Assembly (NCBI GenBank): GCA_963691655.1
Contig: OY829326.1
Span: forward strand, 55,917,776 to 55,981,775
DNA length: 64,000 nucleotides
Origin: Toxonevra muliebris
Taxonomy: Eukaryota > Arthropoda > Insecta > Diptera > Pallopteridae
Direction: 5' to 3'
Part shown: in pieces, positions 10,480 to 19,713 of the stretch
How the letters are laid out: each line of letters starts with the position of its first letter
Position numbering within the stretch: the first letter of the stretch is position 1
Made by a program: the position numbers and the translations under genes
Notes under the pieces: generated by a model
Database searches by the model: none
What the model saw: only the letters and a program-made list of their open reading frames with translations
What the model was told of the DNA's origin: nothing

Positions 10480-11520
10480 TGTTGTGTGTGGAAAGTTCAC
10501 TAAACGTGCTCAAACATAAACTCCGACCACCATATGGTTGCCGCTAAGGTCTGAACATGTTGCAAAATGCGCATACAGAAACCTAGATGTTGGAAAGCTA
10601 CAAATACAATAGACAATCAAAGCTGTTGCTAATCAAATCTCCCTTCTTCGAAGTGAAGTGGACACATATTTTTCGATTTATGTATACGGCTTTTGAAAAG
10701 AAGTTAGACTACCACCGTGGGCGGAGAAATCTGTGATGCAACCAATTGTGTTGCAGTACACAGAAACACCCGGCAGTGAGTTATAAAGCGAGCTGTTAAG
10801 GAGCGATACAGAGAGTTGAGAAGGGAGGAGAAAAGTATTTTCAAACGCAAGGCGCAAGAAAATAGAATAAAAAATAGAAGAAAATAATGCGTATCGAGAT
10901 GCTTGGTGGCAGGAATAAGATCGATAAGCTCTTTGAAAAAATAATATGCCTGCCTAATTGTTTGAAGACCGAGGCTTCTTCCACGGCGGTGGGAAGAAAA
11001 CTTTCCATACCGACTTAATGACAGCAATAATTCCGCTACTGGGGAAACTGTTCCATTCCGGAACACTCTGATGACGTTGATGGACTGCCATCCGGCTGCG
11101 AAGAGAAATAAGGCTACGGATATGAATGGGCTGCCTTCTGAGCTGTTGCTCAAGAACAACAGCGAAGAGGTTTCCAAATGCATGCACGAGCTTTTATGGA
11201 GAGCATGATCCGATGAAAGCATGCCCAGACGATTGAAACCTCAGCATATTCTGTCTAAGCCATTAGAAATAGGATAAGTCTTGTTCATACTATCGAACAT
11301 TGTGAACAATTGGATTGGACTCTATCAGTGATTTAAAATCTTGAAGAAGACTCGAAAACGGATCGACATCCAACGTCTACAGCACGATTAGGAATTACGT
11401 GTACGGCGCAATGTCTAAGCTCTCATCTCGTATCTTCTGGGCGGTTGTCATCATAATGATGCTCATTAAAAGATATCGTCGGTGGTTTAATTCACGTACG
11501 CTGTGCCGTCTATAGTACCC
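10480..11520 (+). pseudogene. RTE-clade non-LTR retrotransposon, 5' part of the reverse transcriptase region
   Basis: Scattered + strand peptides match the order seen in RTE elements. At 10530-10650 is Asp-His-His-Met-Val-Ala-Ala-Lys-Val, the end of the endonuclease, and Leu-Asp-Val-Gly-Lys-Leu-Gln. At 10800-10870 is Tyr-Arg-Glu-Leu-Arg-Arg-Glu-Glu-Lys in the linker. At 11100-11205 is Met-Asn-Gly-Leu-Pro-Ser-Glu-Leu-Leu followed by Cys-Met-His-Glu-Leu, the fingers of the reverse transcriptase. There are many stops and frameshifts. The element continues at 12180 after an interruption. Confidence 0.7.
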
Positions 11521-12179
11521 TCTATAGCTTATATTTTACAGTTTAAGAGCTACTGGCAACTTTATTTGATTTGCCAAAAATGTTATAATAACGAAAATAA
11601 TTTACAAAAATTATTTAAAATTAATTTTGAAAAATGTAAATAGTTATTATAAGTTTTACGAATTGAACTTTAAAACAAATAAATCAAAACTAATTATATA
11701 TAGGCCAGCTATAGCCTTACAAATGAAAATTTTGGAGAATTACATGAAGAAGCATTCAAATTTCGTAAAAAAAAGCCACTCAGGGAAGACAGACTGAAGG
11801 CAAGGATAGAATAGAGGATTTTATACATCTGTCAGTAATTGCCGCAAAATTGTCAGGCGATTTTCAGTTCCATTTTCTCTTTCCGTAAACAACATAATGT
11901 GTTAGTAAAATATTGTGAAAATAAATTTATTTAACTTAAAACAAAAATTATTTAATTTTGAAAACCAAAAAAATGTGCAGAAAAATTCAAAACGTTACCG
12001 AATTAGCTATCGTGCAAACTCAATCTTTGAGACAATAGTATTTGACAATTTTTGGCGAAACGTGAATCAAGTAGTGGATCGCCAAAACGACGAAACGTTT
12101 TAGTGATAACATGAAGCAAAAGTATGGTTTAAATGATATCGTCAGACGACTATCGTCATACGTGATGAGAATTCTGGTT
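11521..12179. other. AT-rich DNA interrupting the RTE element
   Basis: This strongly AT-rich stretch sits between the two recognisable halves of the RTE relic, where the palm domain should be. It may be an inserted sequence or a region decayed beyond recognition. No inverted termini or target duplication were seen. Confidence 0.4.
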
Positions 12180-12700
12180 TCGTTATCCCTACGAAACTCA
12201 TTAGATGTTGTAAAATGACACTTACCGTTACCACCAGTGCAGTGAAAATCTCAACTGACCTTTCCTCGCCATTTGATACCAAAATGAGGTTTTAGACCTC
12301 TTCAATATAATGGTGGAAGAAACCTGGAGGAGGAGTCTTATCGAGTGGGTCTAGCAGTGAATGAGGACAAAACAGATTACATTACCAAGAATAACTCTTT
12401 CCAGCAAGCGCTATTTTGGGCTCAGTAGGCAACTCGTTACTTCTCTATGGACAAAAATTACGCTCTATGAGATTATCAATCTTCCCTGAGACTTGGACGA
12501 AGCCGAACAATGACTAAAAGTTGTTAGAAGCATTCGACAGAAAGATGTACGCCGATACTGACATAATGAAGTGCAAAAAAATACAGCTAATTTGTTGATA
12601 GGGTTCAGTTGAGCGAATGGAAGATAACGCTCCGGCTGGGATGGTATTCTATTCGAGACACGGTGATGGAACACGCAGAAAATAACATCCCAGTTTTCAT
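12180..12700 (+). pseudogene. RTE-clade non-LTR retrotransposon, 3' part
   Basis: Peptides in the + strand follow the RTE order. Near 12190-12270 is Leu-Thr-Val-Thr-Thr-x-Ala-Val-Lys-Ile. Near 12360 is Val-Asn-Glu-Asp-Lys-Thr. Near 12430-12560 is Leu-Leu-Tyr-Gly and Phe-Asp-Arg-Lys-Met. At 12560-12680 is Asp-Ile-Met-Lys-Cys-Lys-Lys-Ile-Gln, then Val-Glu-Arg-Met-Glu-Asp-Asn-Ala-Pro-Ala and Val-Phe-Tyr-Ser-Arg. This is the conserved C-terminal end of RTE proteins. It is disrupted by frameshifts, and a hAT-like MITE follows at its 3' side (12718). Confidence 0.7.
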
Positions 12701-12717
12701 TACAAATGCAAATGCCA

Positions 12718-13281
12718 AGGGTTGCCAGATTTTTGAATCTCGAAATCAGTACATTAGATGTTAGAAAGCAATGGAAATCAGTACAAATTAGTACAGTTTT
12801 TATGCTTTTATTACCTAGTAATTTCAATGTAATATAGTGATATAAACGTTCTTAAAATTTTTCTCCGATTTTGTGTGTTCATTTTACATTTTTTTCTTCG
12901 TCAGTAGACAATTTTGATTACGTATCAGTTTCCATATTTAGAGGATTGTGAGAGCTGAGGACAGTAATCAAATTGAATTAATAACAAATTCCTTTCACTC
13001 ATTTAAAAACTTATGTTAACCAAGAAAATATTGCTTTTCTCCTCTCGATAGCAGCAACGCGTAGGTATTTTATTGTGTGAACAATTAGAATAAGAAACAA
13101 ACAGGATGAGACTGTCTGCAAGAACGATTTTAAGACCATTAAGGTTAAGCACAAAAACTCTCAAGATATTAATTTGAAAAAATCAGTACAAAATACAAAA
13201 ATTCAGTATATTTTCGTACTGATTTCGAGATTTGAAAAAATCAGGAGATGTCCTGATCAAATCAGTACGTCTGGCTACCCT
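12718..13281. mobile_element. hAT-like MITE
   Basis: The left end begins AGGGTTGCCAGA and the right end read inward begins AGGGTAGCCAGA. Both then share a block containing AATCTCGAAATCAGTAC. The flanking octamers AAATGCCA and AAATATCA match at 6 of 8 positions, consistent with an old 8-bp target duplication. The motif CAGTAC/GTACTG recurs at both ends. The element is 564 bp with no coding capacity, inserted next to or inside the tail of the RTE relic. Confidence 0.75.
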
Positions 13282-13289
13282 AAATATCA

Positions 13290-14025
13290 GGTACAGAAGG
13301 ATTTGGTTTGTATTTGGTTTTACCAACTAGCGTCAGCTCAGGGATAGCAGTAGCGATGCTCAGAGCATCCCGACTTGGAAGGTTTCTTCCAATACTGTAA
13401 CTGCACGAATTTAGGGAATATATGCCAACTTCATTCGGATTCCTCATCATACAATGAACTCCCCACTGATAACACTGCTCTGCATGGGTTTTGCGAATAA
13501 GATGATTCCTAGTGTTTTCGAATGAATTTTTCATGCTGAGCGAATGTGGGGTCAAAAACTTCCCATCACGTCACGTTTTCGAGAAAAAAGGGGTTGGAAC
13601 CCCTGAAAACTGCGTTTTTGGCCATTTTTGAACAATTGTGGAGCTGAACCCTGACGTGCTACCAGCTTTGCTAATATTTTTATTTTATTTCAAAAAATTA
13701 TTCTGTAAATTTTTTGTTATTTTCGGCCATGTTTTTGAGGTTAAGATTAAAGAAACTTGGAAACAAACATCTTCCCAAAGCTTCAAGACATTTATTTATT
13801 TTTGCTCTTAGTCCTAGAAAAAAAATTCCACAATATGGAGATTGGTCTGGTCTCTTTTCCTTCCATATTTTTATTTAAAACTAAATTTTTAAAATCTTTT
13901 AAATCTTTCTTTCGATCTTCTGGATTATACTTACGCTTCTATATTTTCATCTTCAATAATAACAAAACAATTTTTTTTTGTGTATGTATTTAGATTTATG
14001 TAGAATATAACAATAAATTTGTATA
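13290..14025. other. non-coding DNA with one unassigned open frame
   Basis: A 91-codon open frame on the - strand (13280-13555) has a more balanced base composition than its surroundings and a protein-like sequence. I recognise no domain, and it overlaps the end of the MITE at 13281, so it may be a transposon fragment. The rest is AT-rich. Confidence 0.35.
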
Positions 14026-14029
14026 TTAA

Positions 14030-14120
14030 CCCAGTAATGCCTAGCGGGACCTTGTCGCTGAGCCGTCCCTGAGCCAGAGTCTTGATCTATCTACTTTGTT
14101 TTCCGCTCGTCCTTAATGGG
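14030..14120. mobile_element. 91-bp piggyBac-like MITE
   Basis: TTAA occurs immediately outside both ends (14026-14029 and 14121-14124). The ends read CCCAGTAATG and CCCATTAAGG inward. CCC-starting termini and TTAA duplications indicate piggyBac mobilisation. The interior is GC-richer than the flanks. It is one of the smallest units in the window. Confidence 0.7.
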
Positions 14121-14124
14121 TTAA

Positions 14125-15691
14125 CATATTAAAATTTTAAAAATCTAATATGCAAATTTTAGTTTAATATACGCAAATTTATTGCCACCTAAAACTCAAA
14201 GAGCCGTAAAAACACTATTTATTTACTTCTTTTTTTTTACACGAGAAACGAAAAACATAAAATTGAAAATATTTTATACTATGTTCCCATTGAACTGAAA
14301 TTTGCGAAGTTTCGACAATTTTCATGGTTTTGCACAGAAGCTGCATTGAAACTAAGCAAAAAATCGAATGCGACTCTGAATTTATTATTGAAATGAATAT
14401 TATATATTATTATTATGTAATGAAAAATTCCATTTTGAATTGTTTTGTTGTTACGGCTTTTTGGATTATAGTTCACGATATATAAATTAAACTACGTAAA
14501 ATATTTATAAATATACAAACATTATTTTTCTATAATCAAATGGTTTCATATTTTATAGAGTAGGTACTCTTAAAAAATATTAAAAAAAAAAATACATTTA
14601 ATTATAATTTATTATAATAATTTATAAAAAGAAAAACAATAGTACAAAAAACGAATTAAAATCTATTTTACAAAAAAACATAATTGGTATTTTAGTAAGT
14701 ATAAAATTAAAAAGAAAAAAAATTAAATAAAAATAATAAAAAATTGTCTTGCGTTTTTAAATCAGTCAAGTGTTTTGAAAAATGTTCAATGAAAAAATGA
14801 GTTAGTTATTTGTCGTTCGAATTAAAATGTTTATTATAATATTATTATTTTTTTATAGAAATTTTATTAAAATTATACTTAACGGAATTGTTTCACATAA
14901 ATTGTTTAAATGTTTCGTTTTTGAATAATAAAATTAGACAATTTTTTTTTTTTTGCGTTTAATACAAACAAAAATTTTTGCATTTAATATGTGTGCATTT
15001 TCAAAAAAATACTTAATATTAATACTTAATTTTGTGTTTTCTTTTTGTTTTGCTTATTATTATAATATGCGAATATTAACTAGGGTTTTTATTCATGGAA
15101 ATTTTGTATTTGAAGTAGCAAGAAAAAATGTTTTATTTTTTTTCTAAATACTTTTTTTGGATTAATACAATTATATATTCAGTTTTATTTATTATTATTA
15201 AATATATTTACAGCTATACAGAATATAACATAGCTGTAATTCGATTATAAACGATATTGAAATCAAAACGCAAGTACGGTGTCGATTATAATTTCGATCA
15301 AAATCGAATTTTAAAATATACTTAGCTGTTATAATATATTTATATATTTATATCACAATTTACAGACACACACTACTACGTTTCTTAATTATATGTATAT
15401 GCACGTATTACGTTCGTTTCAAAAGAGTTGATGATTGCTCTCCTAATAGTTGTAGAGAGTGAGAGAGAAAGAGAGAGTCAAGTGTAATGACATGTTATTT
15501 TTATAACTGTTGTTGTTGGTTATCTCAAAGAATATGCGTAATTTAGAATTTTAAGTCTCTCGAAAGAAACAAAAGAGTGGAAATTCCAAAGTACAAGAAA
15601 AATACAAAAAAAAAAAATGTTTGAGTAACTTTAAAAATATAGGAAAAATTTTAGTTTGATTTAGTATCATGTCAACATTTTATATTTATCT
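14125..15691. other. extremely AT-rich non-coding DNA
   Basis: Long A and T runs and ATT/TTA-rich stretches, with no plausible exon. A short (GA)n stretch lies at 15459-15476. Confidence 0.55.
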
Positions 15692-15704
15692 ACTGCTTGT
15701 TATT

Positions 15705-15808
15705 TTTTTAGGTTGGAGTGGCAGCCTTCTGCTTGAAAGCACACTTAAGCACATAATTAGGCTCATTGTGATACCACAGTACGGCGCGACTCCCCCATTT
15801 ACGGAGTG
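15705..15808 (-). mobile_element. 104-bp 3' end of an I-clade non-LTR element with target duplication
   Basis: The sequence is nearly the same as the 3' untranslated end of the element at 49869-51083: a GGCAGCCTTCTGCTTGA block, then ACACTTAAGCACAT and CGACTCCCCCATTTACGGA. It is flanked by a 13-bp direct repeat, ACTGCTTGTTATT (15692-15704 and 15809-15821). It is therefore an extreme 5' truncation made by target-primed reverse transcription, not a chance match. Confidence 0.85.
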
Positions 15809-16562
15809 ACTGCTTGTTATTACTGTCTCATTTTTTGGGGCACTTGGACCCTCTACACTTTATATTCTTCAATAATACTTGTGTTCGTATTACAGAAAGA
15901 TTTGAAAAAAAGAATAGAGTAGAAGTAAAGTAAAGAAGGTAGCTGTGGTATTTTTATGAAGTGCAATAAAAGTACAGGTAGACCTCACTTTACACGTGCT
16001 TCTTATAGTACGGCCTCGCTCCAGCACGTTTCACTTTTTGCGTGTAACACGATAAAAACCTCGTTCTAACACGGTATTGAAAAATGAATTGCTCGTTATG
16101 TGTATACATATGGTATATACATTGGACTGCACACAAAAAAGATCTGAGATATTCTCTCAGTGCACTTGAAGGAAAAGTGTCCTATTGGCTTAATTTAGAC
16201 ATCTTAAAATTTTCACGAAAAAATATTGAAATTTAAAGGTCGCTAGGCTCGGTTTTTTGCCTAAGAAAATAATTTTTTAGCGGTTGCAGAAAAGAAAATT
16301 CCTTCTAGACTGACCAGGAACGCTGTCAAATTTGTTACGCCATTCGTTGTATATGTTATGAATTGGGTAATGTACTGGCATACGTAAGAGAACGCTGAAC
16401 TACACTGAGAGAAAAAATGTTGTTATATCAAACGGACAGGGTATTAAACCAACAGATTTTTCTGGTAAATCCCATCCAAAAGTGAACTCTGTTATATTAA
16501 CAGACAATGTGCTGTTGCTTTGAAAAACAAAACTACAAAATAGTAACTGCCAAAATTCTTCA

Positions 16563-16630
16563 CGCTATAGCCTAGTTGTCTAGTGCTCAAGCAAGAACGT
16601 AACCACTTGTGGCTAAGGTTCAAATCCCAC
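16563..16630 (+). ncRNA. tRNA-like sequence (pol III box pair)
   Basis: A-box-like TAGCCTAGTTG at 16568 and B-box-like GGTTCAAATCC at 16618 are spaced as in a tRNA gene. The acceptor ends do not pair, and the stretch runs into a T-rich region. It is more likely a tRNA-derived repeat fragment than a working tRNA. Confidence 0.45.
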
Positions 16631-16771
16631 AAAATTTATTTTTACATTTTTTTTTAAATAAATTTCAAAATCGAAAAAAAAAAAAAAATTATTATTTTTA
16701 AATTTTTTTTTCTTTTTGTTTTTTAATTTTTTATTTACTATTATCGTTTTTAATTATTTTCTTTTGAATTG

Positions 16772-16856
16772 CTCTTTCCCAGGCTCAAACCTGTAGCCGA
16801 AAAACATTCGCATGATGACTGTCGAACAACGCACTAACCAACTGTGCCACATAACC
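16772..16856 (-). ncRNA. second tRNA-like sequence, opposite orientation
   Basis: On the - strand there is TGGCACAGTTGGTTAG (A box) and GGTTTGAGCCTGG (B box), with an elongated middle part. It faces the tRNA-like stretch at 16563-16630 across about 140 AT-rich bases. A functional tRNA is unlikely, because no convincing acceptor stem was found. Confidence 0.45.
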
Positions 16857-17889
16857 AAATTTACTTCCAACGAATTTTGTTTGTTTTACTCTCTCAATGT
16901 TTCGAGCACTAATTACTGTTTTTTAACTCTTTGAGGCACAAGATTTTAAAGAAAATAAATAAATAATTTTGGCTTAGAACTCTGACAACTGAATGAGAAA
17001 CTGGAAATAAAATATTAAACTATATGATTGTAAGTAATTTCAACTTTTCGAGATGGGCTAAAATATATCTCACCATGCATAAAAAACTAAGCAAAAGTTG
17101 GGACAATTTTTACCCTACTTAACCTTAAAGAGTTAATTATGCAAGAGAGTAAGATAAACAAATTTGAAATATTCAATCAGGCTGTCTTTGTTTAACATTA
17201 TTTCTAAAAAAAGACCGTATAAAATTTTGAAATTGTGTTAGTGAAAGCGAAAAGTTTTTTTATTATATTGGAGTTTCCATTAGCCCTGGAACTGTTGAAT
17301 CAAACAAATTGCGTTCAATACAACAGATTTTCTTAACAACAGCGATGAACTTTTTTTTTTTTTCTCGGTGTAGATGAGTTGTCAGTTTTTGGGGCAAAAA
17401 CAAGAGGAAAAAGACAAAAATCCCCAAGTTTAAGGGATCAATCGATGTTTTTTAATAGGCCTGATTGATTTGTATGGAGGATATTTGAAGTGAAAATGGC
17501 CATAGTTCAAAGTGCTATTTGAAAGTTGAAAATTTGAATTTCGAACAAAATATGGTAAATAAGCTTCATTTAATTATTTAAAATAACTTCGAATAAATCG
17601 TTGAATGCAAAAGTAGTGTAAGTCAGTTTTTTTTATTTTTTTTTGGACTTTCTCCTTCAGGCAATAATTTTTGCCTCGTTTAGTTTCTTGCAAAAAAGGT
17701 TTACATCTGGGTTGAACTTGCATACTATAACGCTGTCTGTACATCGAGAAAATAAATTTTTTTAAGAGTCCTATTTTGCACAGCATTTCTACAAAGCCAA
17801 TGTATTTTCAAAAATTTGAGTTTGACTTACACAACTTTTGCACGCAACGGCTCAAATTATACTGCTTTCGTCAGTTTAATTTGACAATC

Positions 17890-18215
17890 CTTTGATAGTA
17901 GAACGAGAAAAACATTGACAACAGTGACGATTGATGGTCGCCAAGATCAACGAATAGTTAACGAAAATCATATTATTGTACTGAAATGGCCGAATTCAGT
18001 GTACCTTGGGCATTGCACTTGCCCACCAGGCATCAAAGCAGCAAAAAATCCGAAGTTATTGTCGATTATTTTTGCCAACACTAATATCGAAATCAATAAT
18101 ATGATAGCTATTTGCTCTGATGGAGAGCCCACAAATATTGGTTGTCATTTGTGCATTATCAGGACGTTCAACAATTTTCGCGCTCATTGACCTACGCGAT
18201 TGCCACATCCAGGCA
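17890..18215 (+). pseudogene. fragment of a transposon-associated protein of unknown function
   Basis: The 91-codon frame at 17915-18190 has Tyr-Leu-Gly-His (Val-Tyr-Leu-Gly-His-Cys), then Ala-Ile-Cys-Ser-Asp-Gly-Glu-Pro-Thr-Asn-Ile-Gly. From memory this pattern, Tyr-Leu-Gly-His followed about 40 residues later by Asp-Gly-(Thr/Glu)-x-x-Asn-x-Gly, is shared by a group of repetitive arthropod proteins that are probably transposase-like. Only the middle is left. The recognition is moderate and the biochemical role unknown. Confidence 0.4.
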
Positions 18216-18877
18216 ATCCACCATCACATAGAAATGGTCACCTAAGCCGCAGAACGTGCAACAGCACCGCGACGAGTCGGTGCAATATCAGCGATATTAG
18301 CATCACGTGAAAAATGGTCAAGAACCAAAACAAAGTCGGACTTTGGTTAATTTTTTATATTTTTGTTAAGAACAAAAACTCAAGTAATGAAACAAAAATT
18401 GGAAATCGAAATTTTTTACTTTCAAACGATAGTTTGAACTGAAAATCATTAGAAATAAAAAAACATTATTCCAAAACTTTTTTTTCCAGACTTTTAAAAT
18501 ATGTATGACACTAGTTGCGTTCAGAAAACGACCTCTGCTCAGCAACATGTTGAGCTGAAGTATCAGAAAGATAATACGCTCAATGAAATGACGACTGCTC
18601 AATATAATTTTTGTTGATCAATTTGCGTTCATAAGACACACATGTAGCAGTGGCGGAGCAGAAGGGTTTTCTGAACGTAATCACTCTTATTATAACTATA
18701 ATTTCAATTCAAAAAATTGTCTGAAAAATCAAAAAAGAAATTTATTTGTGGGTGTCTTTTAAGATCTTTGAACGTGACCACCCTTTTTGTATTGGTTCCT
18801 TGTATTGTTTAATTGATTTTGCTTAACACGATATTTTCCAGTAACGTAACTCCCATGCTAAGCGAGGTCTATCTGTA

Positions 18878-19591
18878 TAGTTGTTTCGGTTAGTTTCATT
18901 GACTGAAACTTAACCATCTCAAGGATGTTGTCTTCACATAAGAACAATATTCTTAAAATTCTACAAAAATCGATTTATACATCGTATTTGGACTAAGAGA
19001 TTTTCCGATCCAATGCTTTTGGATCAAAGCAAAGACGACATTTCTTAATGAAGTGAAAGAATGAGATATTGAATTTTATCAGAAATACCAAAAATATTAC
19101 ATAAAAACATATTGTAAGCCGAGACAGGAAGTTTCCCTGGGGAGCTTAGCATATTTTCTTTCTGAGAATTTTTGGCGGGGTGGATTTAATAGGTTGGAGT
19201 CATTTCAGAGAGCGGTAACCATTGGTAGCAAATGCGATATGAAATCGTTTTTTATATTAATATTGGTATTAAATTCGCGCGACTTTGAAAGTTGATTCCA
19301 CCTAATTAAATATCTCTTAAAACGAACTATAATTTGTGTTTCATTTACAAAGAAGGTAATATTTTTTAATTGCTGATTCATGAGATTCAAGCTCAAAATA
19401 ATTTTTTTTTTTTTAATTTTTTTTCTTGCTTTGAATAATCTCAATGAATTTTAAGTTTGTGCCTTTATTGACATCAACATACATAACTCTAATCTTAACT
19501 TAATAGATAAGGTTTTATATATATATTTATATATATTTTTTGTTTATTATTTTGTTCTTTTAGCATATTTTTAGGTTTGGAAAAATGCCTA
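18878..19591. other. non-coding DNA including the presumed 3' flank of the VWC gene
   Basis: No gene. On the - strand an AATAAA at 19469-19464 lies about 250 bases after the stop of the VWC-domain gene and is a candidate poly(A) signal. There is an AT repeat at 19515-19535. Confidence 0.45.
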
Positions 19592-19651
19592 AGGGGGGGG
19601 GGGAGGGAGAAACTTCCCCCATTCCCTCCTCCCCCCTTCTATCCGCCACTG
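19592..19651 (-). repeat. G-rich hairpin and hAT-like terminus in the presumed 3' UTR
   Basis: The + strand has 11 consecutive G, then GGGAGGG, then the complementary C-rich run up to 19636, so either strand can fold into a hairpin or, through four G tracts, a quadruplex. On the - strand the unit starts CAGTGGCGGATAGAAG. CAGTGGCGGA followed by a G run is a terminus I associate with hAT-type miniature elements. No second end was found. Confidence 0.45.
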
Positions 19652-19713
19652 GTCGAGATCCTTTGAAAAGCTGATCTCTCTTCAATATTCAAAGATTCTT
19701 CTTCTTTTATCTT

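Larger units (their letters stand above)
16403..17370. mobile_element. nested TA-flanked MITE carrying two tRNA-like sequences
   Basis: TA lies on both sides (16401-16402 and 17371-17372). The ends read CACTGAGAGAAAAAATG and CACCGAGAAAAAAA inward, with further inverted matches inside, such as ACAGATTTT near 16457 and its complement near 17325. Tc1/mariner-type non-autonomous elements have this form. Inside are two opposed tRNA-like stretches, listed below, which is not usual for a MITE. Confidence 0.6.
15975..18875. mobile_element. pogo/Tigger-like element with a nested insertion
   Basis: The left end begins CAGGTAGACCTCAC after a TA. The right end read inward begins CAGATAGACCTCGC, also next to a TA (15973-15974 and 18876-18877). 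Termini starting with CAG and containing ACCTCGC, at TA targets, are typical of pogo/Tigger elements. The 2.9-kb interior holds no recognisable pogo transposase but does hold a nested TA element (16403-17370) and a degenerate open frame (17890-18215). The two ends could belong to one element or to separate decayed copies. Confidence 0.6.
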
